From: JBELHR01 sp049606855
GTDB taxonomy: Bacteria > Bacteroidota > Bacteroidia > Flavobacteriales > Flavobacteriaceae
Reading direction: 5' to 3'
DNA length: 64,000 nt
Assembly (NCBI GenBank): GCA_049606855.1
Contig: JBMYVY010000009.1
Span: 1-64,000, forward strand
A program made the translations under genes and the position numbers. The notes beneath the pieces are model-generated. The model did no database searches. It saw only the letters and a list, made by a program, of their open reading frames with translations, and had not been told where the DNA came from. Positions within the stretch are counted from its first letter, which is position 1; each line of letters opens with the position of its first letter. This document shows positions 7,919-16,194 of the stretch, one piece after another.

Positions 7919-8010
7919 TGAATCGCATTTTTTTTAGTTAAATTCTTGTTAAGCAGTCATCAAATTTGTTAATATAGGTTAATTTAACTAATTTTAGCTT
8001 TATGAATTTC

Positions 8011-8018
8011 TACATTTG
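8011..8018 (+). promoter_or_regulatory. -7 element (TACATTTG) 4 nt before the sensor kinase start
   Basis: TACATTTG matches TAnnTTTG exactly and ends only 4 nt before the ATG at 8023. The start point expected from such an element would fall at or next to the start codon, implying a leaderless mRNA, or else translation begins at the second ATG (8035). No clear -33 TTTG is seen. Confidence 0.5.
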
Positions 8019-8022
8019 ATGT

Positions 8023-9585
8023 ATGAATAAAAAAATGTTTGTGCTCATTGTAATTTTGATGAGTATTTCGCTTATCGGAATTGTTTCAGTACAGTATTTC
8101 TGGGTGCAAAATGCTATCAAAACTAATGACAAGCAGTTCTCAGATGATGTGAGCTATGCGCTTTCAAAGGTGGCGGATAATATTTATTCCAGAGAGCAGC
8201 AAGAGAGCTATGAACGTTTTAAGCAAATTCTTGATACAACAGATGCAAAAGAAATTCAAATAGAGGGGTATTTACAAACCTTTTTATATGAACGGTATAA
8301 TCCAGAGAATAATACAACTTACCGTTATACAACGAGTTTGTTGGAGGATAATTATAAGGTGCCGAGTGATTTCTTTGAGCAAGATACGACCGTTTTAAAG
8401 CGTATTTTTTCGCAAGATGAAATAACTGAAATAAGGTCTGCTCAAATCGATAGTGATTTACAACGAGAGCAGGAGGTTAAGACCAGAAAGGTATACAAAG
8501 AATTGACCTCAGCCGAAAGAGAATGGCTTAAGGCTTCAATAGACTATCAAAATGATAGTATTCCGATTAATAGAAGAACCAATAGGAATGAAATTGAAGT
8601 TAATATTGAACAGGAATTAGAAAATAGAGGAATAGATACAGATTTCCGTTTTGCGGTTTATGATGGTGATTTTCCAACATCCGTGAAATCTGGATATTTT
8701 AGATTAGAAAAGAATAGAAGCTATTATGTAAGTCTGTTTAATAATGATAAGTATAAGTTAGTTGTTAATTTCCCTCAAAAGAATCGGCTGATTCTAGAAT
8801 CGGTTGGAAGGATTTTGATGTTGTCTATCTTTTTTATTGTCATTATAGTTATCGTTTTTACAAGTTCTTTGTATCAAATGATCAAACAGCGCAAGATCTC
8901 TGAAATTAAAACGGACTTTATCAACAATATGACGCATGAGTTCAAAACACCGATTGCTACAATTAATTTGGCCACCGATGCAATTCGAAATCCAAAAATA
9001 ATTGAAGACCAAGAAAAGGTTTTGCGTTATGTGAAAATGATTAATGATGAAAACGTTAGAATGCATCAACAGGTTGAAAATGTATTGAGAATCTCTAAAT
9101 TGGAGAAGAACCAATTAGATATTACAAAAGATGAAGTAGATTTTCAAGATATTATTGATGATGCGATTCACCATGTTGAGCTCCTAGTGGGTGATAGACA
9201 AGGTGAGATAAAAACGCATTTCGAAGCCTTGCAGACAGAAGTTTACGGAAACGAATTTCACTTGACGAACATGTGTGTGAATATTCTTGAAAACGCCATT
9301 AAATACTCCCCAGATGCCCCTAAAATAGATGTGTATACCCTCAATGAAGGGAATCAGTTTGTACTGATTGTAAAAGACCAAGGAATTGGGATGTCGAAAA
9401 CGGTTCAAAAGAACATTTTTGACAAATTTTATAGAGAAAGTGGTGGGAACATACACAATGTAAAAGGACATGGTCTCGGGTTAAGTTATGTAAAGCAAAT
9501 CATTACCCGACACAATGGTTCGATTTTTGTAGAGAGTGAAAAGGGTAAAGGAAGTACCTTTACAATAAAATTAGAATTGATATAA
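8023..9585 (+). CDS. Two-component sensor histidine kinase
   Basis: A 520-aa membrane kinase. The N-terminal helix (about residues 5-27) and a second helix (about 267-285, SIFFIVIIVIVF) enclose a roughly 240-residue periplasmic sensor with no domain I recognise. The cytoplasmic part has the HisKA phosphoacceptor motif MTHEFKTPIA with His305, then a HATPase domain with N box NILENAIKYSP, G1 DQGIGM and G2 GHGLGLSYVKQI. It pairs with the response regulator 10 bp downstream. In Bacteroidota a similar kinase-regulator pair is called RprXY; that relation is an inference. The signal is unknown. Confidence 0.9.
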   Translation: MNKKMFVLIVILMSISLIGIVSVQYFWVQNAIKTNDKQFSDDVSYALSKVADNIYSREQQESYERFKQILDTTDAKEIQIEGYLQTFLYERYNPENNTTYRYTTSLLEDNYKVPSDFFEQDTTVLKRIFSQDEITEIRSAQIDSDLQREQEVKTRKVYKELTSAEREWLKASIDYQNDSIPINRRTNRNEIEVNIEQELENRGIDTDFRFAVYDGDFPTSVKSGYFRLEKNRSYYVSLFNNDKYKLVVNFPQKNRLILESVGRILMLSIFFIVIIVIVFTSSLYQMIKQRKISEIKTDFINNMTHEFKTPIATINLATDAIRNPKIIEDQEKVLRYVKMINDENVRMHQQVENVLRISKLEKNQLDITKDEVDFQDIIDDAIHHVELLVGDRQGEIKTHFEALQTEVYGNEFHLTNMCVNILENAIKYSPDAPKIDVYTLNEGNQFVLIVKDQGIGMSKTVQKNIFDKFYRESGGNIHNVKGHGLGLSYVKQIITRHNGSIFVESEKGKGSTFTIKLELI

Positions 9586-9595
9586 AACCAGTCAT

Positions 9596-10291
9596 ATGGA
9601 AAACAAAAAAATTCTTTTAGTAGAAGACGACCCAAACTTTGGAATTGTTTTAAAGGACTATTTAAGTTTAAACAATTACACAGTAACACATGCTAAAGAC
9701 GGCTTGGAAGGATTGATCATGTTTAAGAATGATGAATTCGACTTATGTATTTTAGATGTGATGATGCCACGAAAAGATGGATTTTCATTAGCTTCAGATA
9801 TTAGAGAAACTAATAAAAGTGTGCCTATTATCTTTTTAACAGCCAAAACCATGAAAGAAGATGTCTTAAAAGGATATCAAGTGGGTGCGGACGATTATTT
9901 GAATAAGCCTTTTGATTCTGAGGTTTTGTTATACAAAATCAATGTTATTCTTCAACGTAAGGATAATGAGAAAAAAGTTGATGATGATAGATTTGAGTTT
10001 GAGATTGGAAAGTACCACTTAAATTCCAAACTCCGTTATTTAACTCTAGAGGGTCAAGAGCCTCAAAAGCTATCTCCAAAAGAGAATAAGCTTTTGAAAC
10101 TATTGGCTGTTCACAAAAATGATTTGATGCCAAGGGAATTGGCACTTACAAAAATATGGAGAGACGATAATTATTTTACTTCTCGAAGTATGGATGTATA
10201 TATCGCGAAACTGCGAAAGTACCTTAAAGGAGATGAGAATGTGGAAATTATTAATATCCACGGAGAAGGCTTCCGATTGGTAGATCAATAG
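9596..10291 (+). CDS. Response regulator, OmpR/PhoB type
   Basis: A 231-aa DNA-binding regulator. The receiver domain (residues 1-120) has acidic pocket E10-D11-D12, phosphoacceptor Asp54 in LCILDVMMPRKDG, and the LNKPFD lysine. The C-terminal winged helix (about 135-230) shows LSPKENKLLKLLA, SRSMDVYIAKLRKYL and IHGEGFRL. It is the cognate partner of the sensor kinase 10 bp upstream, and a strong terminator follows. It resembles RprY-type regulators of Bacteroidota; target genes are unknown. Confidence 0.92.
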   Translation: MENKKILLVEDDPNFGIVLKDYLSLNNYTVTHAKDGLEGLIMFKNDEFDLCILDVMMPRKDGFSLASDIRETNKSVPIIFLTAKTMKEDVLKGYQVGADDYLNKPFDSEVLLYKINVILQRKDNEKKVDDDRFEFEIGKYHLNSKLRYLTLEGQEPQKLSPKENKLLKLLAVHKNDLMPRELALTKIWRDDNYFTSRSMDVYIAKLRKYLKGDENVEIINIHGEGFRLVDQ

Positions 10292-10297
10292 TATTTT

Positions 10298-10336
10298 AAA
10301 AAAGGTTTTGTCTAAGATTTGACAAAACCTTTTTTT
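10298..10336 (+). terminator. Intrinsic terminator after the two-component system
   Basis: AAAAAAGGTTTTGTC (10298-10312), an 8-nt loop, then GACAAAACCTTTTTT (10321-10335): a 15-bp perfect stem ending in a T tract. The T tract runs directly into the -7 element of the next gene. Confidence 0.92.
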
Positions 10337-10343
10337 AATTTTG
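10336..10343 (+). promoter_or_regulatory. -7 element (TAATTTTG) 5 nt before the sua5 start
   Basis: TAATTTTG matches TAnnTTTG exactly. It abuts the upstream terminator and ends 5 nt before the ATG at 10349, so the transcript would be leaderless or nearly so. TTTG at 10318-10321 gives a short 14-bp spacer; the other candidate (10307-10310) gives 25 bp. Confidence 0.5.
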
Positions 10344-10348
10344 TACCT

Positions 10349-10969
10349 ATGGCAGAATATTTAAAAATATACGAGGAAAATCCAAATCCGAAAGCTTTGG
10401 AAAAAGCAGTCAAGATATTGCGTAATGGCGGTTTGGTAATTTATCCAACCGATACTGTTTACGGTCTGGGTTGTGATATTACCAATGTTAAGGCTCTGGA
10501 GCGCATCGCCCGTATCAAAGGAGTGAAACTAGATAAAGCAAATTTCTCTTTTGTCTGTTATGATTTGAGTAATCTGTCGGATTATGTCAAGCAGTTGAAT
10601 ACTGCAGAATTTAAGATTTTAAAACGCGCTTTACCTGGTCCCTACACCTTTATTCTCGCAGGTAATAATAACCTTCCAAAGGTTTTTAAAAAGAAGAAAA
10701 CCGTAGGAATACGAGTACCTGATAATAATATTGCACGTGATTTAGTTAAAGAACTGGGAAATCCAATAGTTTCAACTTCAATTCACGATGAGGATAGTGT
10801 TATTGAATACACCACAGATCCTGAATTGATTTTTGAGAAATGGCAAAACCTGGTAGATTTGGTCATTGATGGTGGATATGGAGATAATGAAGCTTCAACT
10901 GTTGTTGATCTATCACAAGGTGAAGTTGAAATTATTCGTCACGGTAAAGGAGACCTCAGTATTCTTTAA
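10349..10969 (+). CDS. L-threonylcarbamoyladenylate synthase (Sua5/YciO/YrdC)
   Basis: A 206-aa protein of the YrdC fold that makes threonylcarbamoyl-AMP from threonine, bicarbonate and ATP for the t6A modification at position 37 of ANN-decoding tRNAs. Visible are GGLVIYPTDTVYGLGCD, the ARIKGVKLDKANFSF substrate loop, LPGPYTFIL and GIRVPDN. It lacks the C-terminal Sua5 extension, so it is a TsaC/YciO-length protein; the YciO subgroup cannot be excluded. The ATG at 10349 lies just after a terminator and -7 element. Its stop overlaps the convergent glycosyltransferase stop by 4 bp. Confidence 0.85.
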   Translation: MAEYLKIYEENPNPKALEKAVKILRNGGLVIYPTDTVYGLGCDITNVKALERIARIKGVKLDKANFSFVCYDLSNLSDYVKQLNTAEFKILKRALPGPYTFILAGNNNLPKVFKKKKTVGIRVPDNNIARDLVKELGNPIVSTSIHDEDSVIEYTTDPELIFEKWQNLVDLVIDGGYGDNEASTVVDLSQGEVEIIRHGKGDLSIL

Positions 10970-11964
10970 GGTAAATCTGAGAATTTTTTTTTCCCATCAA
11001 CAAAATAATCTTTCACAATTGAAGATTGCTGATAGTAACCGTCTTTTCTAATGACTTGGTCTTTTCTTTTCTTATACATACTCACGCTTTGCTTGTAAAA
11101 AGAAAAATGTGCTTTAATTACAGCGTTAAAATGTGAGGTTTTTCCTTGTATCAGAAATTGAATTCCAGCAACACCATCAAATATCATTCGAATAAACAAT
11201 CTTGGAAAAAGCACACGTGAGGGCAGATTTTTCATTAAGGTGTACAAGCTGTTCCTGAAATTCAAATAGGTTTTAAATGGGCTTGAGGCTTCTAAAGTCG
11301 CCCCACCCACATGGTAGACTAAGCTTTGAGGAATGACCTTAATACTTCGGTTTGCATTTCTTGCGCGCCATCCTAAATCTATTTCTTCAAAATGCGCAAA
11401 ATACGTAGAATCGAAACCTCCCAATTCCCAGAATAGCGGCGTTCTAATAAATAGACATGCTCCGCTTGCCCAGTCAATTTCCATGACTGTGTCATACTGA
11501 CCGCGATCTACTTCTAATTCATCGAAGATTCTTCCACGACAATAGGCAAACCCGTATTTGTCAAGAAACCCTCCGCTTGCACCAGCGTATTCAAAATAGT
11601 CTTTGTTTTTATAATCTTTAATTTTTGGTTGAACCATTCCTAGACTTTGATCTTCTCGGAAAGCTTTCTCTATAGGTAATAGCCAATTCTCCGTTACTTC
11701 AATGTCTGAGTTTACAAGAGCCAAAACATCAGATTTGATGCTTTTTAAACCTTCATTATATCCGCCCGCATAGCCTAAATTTTCTTTGAGTAAAATGGTC
11801 GTAACCTCAGGGAATTTTTTTTCTAAAACTTCAATAGATTCATCTGTAGAAGCATTGTCAATAACAATGATTTCCGCCCCAATACTGTATTTAATTACAC
11901 TTGGAAGAAAAGTCTCCAATAAAGAGGCCCCGTTATAATTAAGAATGGCTACAGCAATTTTCAT
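10966..11964 (-). CDS. Glycosyltransferase family 2
   Basis: A 332-aa inverting GT-A glycosyltransferase. The N-terminal domain has AILNYNGASLLETFLPSV, the nucleotide-binding IIVIDNASTDES and the metal-binding ALVNSDIEV (DxD-like). Further on come DWASGACLFIRTPLFWELGGFD and FAHFEEIDLGWRA, typical of the rhamnosyltransferase-like WbbL subgroup. The C-terminal part has weak hydrophobic stretches that may lie at the membrane. The acceptor is unknown, probably a surface polysaccharide. It overlaps the upstream HsdR-N gene by 4 bp, forming a two-gene operon. Confidence 0.87.
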   Translation of the reverse strand: MKIAVAILNYNGASLLETFLPSVIKYSIGAEIIVIDNASTDESIEVLEKKFPEVTTILLKENLGYAGGYNEGLKSIKSDVLALVNSDIEVTENWLLPIEKAFREDQSLGMVQPKIKDYKNKDYFEYAGASGGFLDKYGFAYCRGRIFDELEVDRGQYDTVMEIDWASGACLFIRTPLFWELGGFDSTYFAHFEEIDLGWRARNANRSIKVIPQSLVYHVGGATLEASSPFKTYLNFRNSLYTLMKNLPSRVLFPRLFIRMIFDGVAGIQFLIQGKTSHFNAVIKAHFSFYKQSVSMYKKRKDQVIRKDGYYQQSSIVKDYFVDGKKKFSDLP

Positions 11965-12401
11965 AAATATGGAGGTAAATTTTTCAAAAACTCATAGGAT
12001 GAATTTTCTTTATTCATGGTACAAAAATAATGATTTAATCCATTGCTTAGCATTAAATAGGGGGCATCTAATTGCATGTTGTACCGAGCAATCTGATCAA
12101 AAGTAGCCTGGTCTATCTTAATCTCTGGAGCTTTACATTCGACCACTAAAAATGGAGCACCCATTTTATTATATACCAGGACATCACTGCGTTTAGACAT
12201 TCCGTTAATTTTAACTTGTCTTTCAATACTCATCGCGCTTGCTGGATAGCCTGATTCTAAAAGAAAAGAAATTACATGCTGACGCACCCATTCTTCAGGA
12301 GCTAAATGCACCTCTTTTTTTCTGATGGGATCAAAAATGAACAATTTATTTTCCCTACTTTTGATTCGAAACGGATAGTTTGGGAAATTCAGTTTTTGCA
12401 T
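11961..12401 (-). CDS. HsdR-N domain protein (type I restriction enzyme R N-terminus-like)
   Basis: A 146-aa protein covering only the HsdR N-terminal nuclease-like domain. The PD-(D/E)xK core is visible: an acidic residue in SIERQVK, RSDVLVYN and FLVVECKAP, followed by a helix with QIARYNMQLDAPYLMLSNG. No helicase motor or HsdM/HsdS genes are nearby, so it is not a restriction system. Stand-alone proteins of this kind are common in flavobacteria beside holA. The function is unknown; a nuclease acting in DNA upkeep is a guess. Its start lies 23 bp from holA on the other strand. Confidence 0.8.
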   Translation of the reverse strand: MQKLNFPNYPFRIKSRENKLFIFDPIRKKEVHLAPEEWVRQHVISFLLESGYPASAMSIERQVKINGMSKRSDVLVYNKMGAPFLVVECKAPEIKIDQATFDQIARYNMQLDAPYLMLSNGLNHYFCTMNKENSSYEFLKNLPPYL

Positions 12402-12405
12402 AGCA

Positions 12406-12421
12406 CTAAAGTATAAATTTA
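12406..12421. promoter_or_regulatory. Overlapping divergent -7-like elements between HsdR-N and holA genes
   Basis: TAAATTTA (12414-12421) lies 3 nt before the holA ATG at 12425, and on the other strand TACTTTAG (12406-12413) lies 4 nt before the ATG at 12401. Each differs from TAnnTTTG at one position. The gap between the genes is only 23 bp, so transcripts from these elements would be leaderless. Promoter function is inferred. Confidence 0.4.
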
Positions 12422-12424
12422 TTC

Positions 12425-13429
12425 ATGAATCAGGTTAAAGAAATCGTCCACGATATTCAAAAAGGTAAGGTTAGGCCTATTTATTTTTTAATGGGAGAGG
12501 AGCCTTATTATATCGATAAGATTTCAGATTATATCGAACAAAATGTTCTGGACGAGTCAGAAAAGGCTTTTAATCAAATGGTCTTGTATGGAAGAGATAC
12601 GGATATAGCAACTGTTATTTCTGAAGCGAAACGTTACCCTATGATGGCGGAAAAGACGGTGATAATTGTAAAGGAAGCTCAGGATTTGTCAAGAACCATA
12701 GAGCAATTAGCCGATTATGCAGAGAACCCTCAAGAGACTACAGTATTGGTTTTGGCCTACAAGTATAAAAAATTAGATAAGCGAAAAAAGCTTTCAAAAG
12801 CAGTTGGCAAAACAGGCGTATTATTTGAGAGCAAAAAATTATATGACAATCAGGTTCAAGACTGGATTCCTAAGGTATTGTCTGCCAGAAATTATAAAAT
12901 TGAGCCCAAAGCTGCTTTTATGTTGGTGGAATATCTTGGTACAGAACTGACTAAGGTCATGAATGAACTCGAAAAATTGATGCTTATTTTACCTGAGGGA
13001 AGTATTATCAATCCTGAGGATATTGAAGAGCATATAGGGATATCTAAGGATTTCAACACTTTTGAGCTAAGAAAGAGTTTGGGGCAAAAGAATTTGGTCA
13101 AAAGTAATCGTATCGTTCAGTATTTTGGTCAAAACCCTAAAAGTCACCCAGCAGTGCTCACGATTTCTTCTCTTCAGAGTTATTTCACCCAATTGCTGAA
13201 ATACCACGGGCTAAAAGATAAATCAAAAGGTAATGTAGCAAAAAGCTTAGGAGTAAACATCTATTTTGTTGATGATTACGCCCAAGCTTCAAGTAATTTT
13301 CCAATGAGAAAAGTTTCTCAAATAATCGGTTATTTAAGACAAACTGACCTAGAACTAAAAGGCGTGGGTGCCAATGGAAGAGATTCAAGTGTGCTTATAA
13401 AAACCTTGATCTTTAAAATTTTACACTAA
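12425..13429 (+). CDS. holA: DNA polymerase III subunit delta
   Basis: A 334-aa delta subunit of the clamp loader, which opens the beta sliding clamp during replication. The family pattern is clear: PIYFLMGEEPYYIDKI at the N-terminus, TVIIVKEAQDL, a middle AAA+-like domain with no P-loop, LGTELTKVMNELEKL and the ISKDFNTFELRKSLG element, and a C-terminal collar helix bundle. Length is normal. Its stop overlaps the convergent M28 peptidase stop by 4 bp. Confidence 0.93.
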   Translation: MNQVKEIVHDIQKGKVRPIYFLMGEEPYYIDKISDYIEQNVLDESEKAFNQMVLYGRDTDIATVISEAKRYPMMAEKTVIIVKEAQDLSRTIEQLADYAENPQETTVLVLAYKYKKLDKRKKLSKAVGKTGVLFESKKLYDNQVQDWIPKVLSARNYKIEPKAAFMLVEYLGTELTKVMNELEKLMLILPEGSIINPEDIEEHIGISKDFNTFELRKSLGQKNLVKSNRIVQYFGQNPKSHPAVLTISSLQSYFTQLLKYHGLKDKSKGNVAKSLGVNIYFVDDYAQASSNFPMRKVSQIIGYLRQTDLELKGVGANGRDSSVLIKTLIFKILH

Positions 13430-14424
13430 TCTAATGCTGGTGCCGTTTCTCGGTTTGCCAAATCCCATGCTGTGAAAAACACTAATTTTGCACGCTTTTC
13501 CAACAAAACATAGTCAATTTTATCAGGAGTATCAGAGGGTTGGTGATAATCATCATGGACTCCATTGAAATAGAAAATAATTGGAATATTGTTTTTTGCA
13601 AAATTGTAGTGGTCTGACCTGTAATAAAAACGATTTGGATCTTCTTCGTCATTATAAGTGTAGTCCAGATCTAAGTGCGTATACTTTTTGTTCGCTTGTT
13701 CAGAAAGATTATGCAGTTCAGCGCTGAGTTTATCAGAACCAATTAAATAAACGTAATTCGATTTAGTCTCATGGGCTTTGTCTACACGACCAACCATATC
13801 GATGTTTAAATTAGCTACTGTGTTCTCCAAAGGGAAAATGGGGTGAGAAACATACCATTTAGAGCCAAATAATCCTTTTTCTTCAGCAGTTAAATTGATA
13901 AAAAGTATCGATCTTTTCGGTCCGTTTCCGTCTTTTTCAGCCATTTTAAAGGCTTGAGCAATCTCCATAACTGCAGAAGTTCCTGAAGCGTCGTCATCAG
14001 CACCGTTGTAAATAGCATCTCCCTTCATTCCGACATGATCGTAATGTGCCGAAATCACCAAAATTTCTTCTGGCTTTTCACTTCCTTTGATAAAAGCTAC
14101 AACATTCTCCGATGCCTTAGCTCTTCCTCTTAGAAAACTGGCTGGAATTTCTTGGAAATAATCATCTCCAGAAAGCGGACTTTCGATTCCGTTTTCAACA
14201 TAAAAATTCTTTAAGTATTCTGCTGCTTTTTTTTGTCCAGCCTCCCCGGTATTTCTACCTTCCATGTCATCATCAGCCAAAGTGTATAGGTAAGATTTTA
14301 AGTCATCCACTTGAATGGAATTGGAATATTGAAGTGCAAGGTCTTTCTTTTCTGAAGTTTTACTTGTCCCACATGAAGAAATAGCAGTTGCTGCTAATAC
14401 AGCAACTAAAACGTGTTTAAACAT
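13426..14424 (-). CDS. M28 family metallopeptidase, lipoprotein
   Basis: A 332-aa zinc aminopeptidase. The signal peptide ends in lipobox ISSC (Cys about residue 18), so it is a lipoprotein. The zinc ligands of M28 are visible: SAHYDHVG, YNGADDDASG, the catalytic TAEEKGLFGS and NIDMVGR, with a C-terminal YHQPSDTPDKIDY. I chose the ATG at 14424 (MFKHVLV) because the longer reading would start inside the FecE-like gene and lack a signal peptide. Likely role: removal of N-terminal residues from peptides in the envelope. Confidence 0.9.
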   Translation of the reverse strand: MFKHVLVAVLAATAISSCGTSKTSEKKDLALQYSNSIQVDDLKSYLYTLADDDMEGRNTGEAGQKKAAEYLKNFYVENGIESPLSGDDYFQEIPASFLRGRAKASENVVAFIKGSEKPEEILVISAHYDHVGMKGDAIYNGADDDASGTSAVMEIAQAFKMAEKDGNGPKRSILFINLTAEEKGLFGSKWYVSHPIFPLENTVANLNIDMVGRVDKAHETKSNYVYLIGSDKLSAELHNLSEQANKKYTHLDLDYTYNDEEDPNRFYYRSDHYNFAKNNIPIIFYFNGVHDDYHQPSDTPDKIDYVLLEKRAKLVFFTAWDLANRETAPALD

Positions 14425-14461
14425 AATATTTTTTTGAAATTTGGGCCAAAATAAATTATTC

Positions 14462-15220
14462 CTACGAGCTTGCAAGTATAAATTGTCCTAAATTTTCATC
14501 AAAGCGAATAAGTTCATCTTTAAATAGTTTTTGAACCACCTGTTTTTCAATGAGTTCGCTCTTAGAACCATAATGAGACTCATCTCCCAATAACACCCAT
14601 AAATCATCAGCGAGTTGAAGCGATAAATTCACCTCGTGACTGGCCATAATTATAGTTTTGTTTTCTTTGACAACCTGCTCTTTCAATAAATTAAATAATT
14701 GAATTTTGTGATGCATATCCAAATGTGCTGTGGGTTCATCAAGAAGGATAAATGAACAAGCTTGAGCCAAAACTTTCGCAATTTGAACTTTTTGTTGCTC
14801 ACCATCACTTAATTTTGAAATTTGGCGATCTGCTAATTCTAAAGCTCCTATTTGCGCTAAGGCTTTATCTATAATATCAATATCTTCTATATTTAATTTA
14901 TTCAGCCAATTGGTATAGGGGTAGCGTCCCATAGCCACAAAATCTCGAACGGTGTATTGACTCAAAGGGACCTTATTGGTTAAAACAAGACCGATTTGCT
15001 TTGCTCTAATTCTAACCGGAAGTTCACTTAAATCTTGATTATTAAGCTCAATTGACCCGTCTATTGCATTTTGGACACCAGCTAATGTTCTTATCAAACT
15101 CGATTTACCGATTCCATTTCTACCCAAAACCACGATGAATTTTCCTTGCGGAATTTCTAAGTTTAATTTGGGGCCTATAGGACTCTTTCCATAGCCCACT
15201 TGTAAATTTCTTAGTATCAT
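14462..15220 (-). CDS. ABC transporter ATPase, FecE/BtuD type
   Basis: A 252-aa ATPase of the iron-chelate/cobalamin import family. Walker A GRNGIGKSS, Q-loop LTNKVPLSQ, signature LSDGEQQKV, Walker B CSFILLDEPTAHLD and switch MASHE are all present. It overlaps the permease gene by 4 bp and must energise it. Import of a siderophore, haem or cobalamin is likely; the substrate cannot be told. No periplasmic binding protein is encoded nearby. Confidence 0.9.
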   Translation of the reverse strand: MILRNLQVGYGKSPIGPKLNLEIPQGKFIVVLGRNGIGKSSLIRTLAGVQNAIDGSIELNNQDLSELPVRIRAKQIGLVLTNKVPLSQYTVRDFVAMGRYPYTNWLNKLNIEDIDIIDKALAQIGALELADRQISKLSDGEQQKVQIAKVLAQACSFILLDEPTAHLDMHHKIQLFNLLKEQVVKENKTIIMASHEVNLSLQLADDLWVLLGDESHYGSKSELIEKQVVQKLFKDELIRFDENLGQFILASS

Positions 15221-16194
15221 AGGACCAATCTATTTTTTTTAAGCATTAAATAGATAACTAATGGAGCTCCTATAAGAGAGCTAATACTATTTATTGGAAG
15301 AATAAACTGCGAACCTGGTACTCCAGCAATGATGTCACAAGCTAGCAAGCATATGGCACCAATAAGAGCGCTCGCGGGAATCAAAACCTTGTGATCTGAT
15401 ACTTTAAACCACAATCTAGCAACATGTGGCATAGCTAAACCAATAAAAGCAATCGGACCTGCTGCAGCGGTAATACTTGCAGTCATAAGACAAGTGACCA
15501 GGAATAGCTCAAAGCGAATATGCTTTGATTTTAATCCAAGGGCTACTAAACTATTCTCTCCCATAGGAAATACGTTTAAACCCTTGATATTTTTCAGGCC
15601 CATCAATAGCCCAATTACCGTACTGATAAGTACTGCAATAATTAAGTATTTGGGAACGGCACTTAAATTACCCATGCCCCAGATCAAATATTTTTTGAGG
15701 TTGGCCTCAGGAGCAAAATAACTTAATAAAGCTACAATTGCCGCAGTAAAGCTACCAACCATTAGTCCTATGATAAGAATCGATAAAGAATCTTTAATAT
15801 ATTTTGAAGCAAGAATTACCATAGACATCACTATAAACGCTCCTAGAATTGCTGCAAATGGAATATTGAAAAACAGTAAACTTGCTGAGGAAGTAACAAG
15901 TATCACAAGTGCAACTCCTAAGCTCGCTCCAGAACTTATTCCCAAAACATAAGGACCTGCTAGTGGGTTTCTAAATACACTTTGCATATACAAGCCGCTC
16001 ATTGCCAATCCTGCACCTGAGAAAAGACCTAATATCATTTTTGGAAACCTCAATTCCCATAAAATAAATGATTGACCTTGATTTGGCTGGAATAATTCTT
16101 CTATGCTGAACATGACAGATCCTGTACTCAGGCTAATGAGCATCATGAGTACAAGTAGTAATATGAGCAATTGGAATTTTCCTCTTATTTGCAT
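15217..16194 (-). CDS. FecCD family ABC transporter permease
   Basis: A 325-aa integral membrane permease with about ten hydrophobic segments. FecCD/BtuC hallmarks: ELRFPKMILGLFSGAGLAMSG near residue 47, NPLAGPYVLGISSGASLGV, and the cytoplasmic coupling region GPIAFIGLAMPHVARLW, followed by PASALIGA. It works with the ATPase encoded next to it, probably as a homodimer, to import a metal chelate or corrinoid. It overlaps rdgB by 10 bp, so it is translated within the rlmH operon. Confidence 0.9.
   Translation of the reverse strand: MQIRGKFQLLILLLVLMMLISLSTGSVMFSIEELFQPNQGQSFILWELRFPKMILGLFSGAGLAMSGLYMQSVFRNPLAGPYVLGISSGASLGVALVILVTSSASLLFFNIPFAAILGAFIVMSMVILASKYIKDSLSILIIGLMVGSFTAAIVALLSYFAPEANLKKYLIWGMGNLSAVPKYLIIAVLISTVIGLLMGLKNIKGLNVFPMGENSLVALGLKSKHIRFELFLVTCLMTASITAAAGPIAFIGLAMPHVARLWFKVSDHKVLIPASALIGAICLLACDIIAGVPGSQFILPINSISSLIGAPLVIYLMLKKNRLVL

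Noticed and set aside
7919..8010. Possible riboswitch or small RNA before the sensor kinase
   Set aside because: The gap is AT-rich and I find no stable stem or known riboswitch core.
11961..12401. Type I restriction-modification system
   Set aside because: Only an HsdR-N domain is present; no HsdM, HsdS or helicase part is encoded near it.
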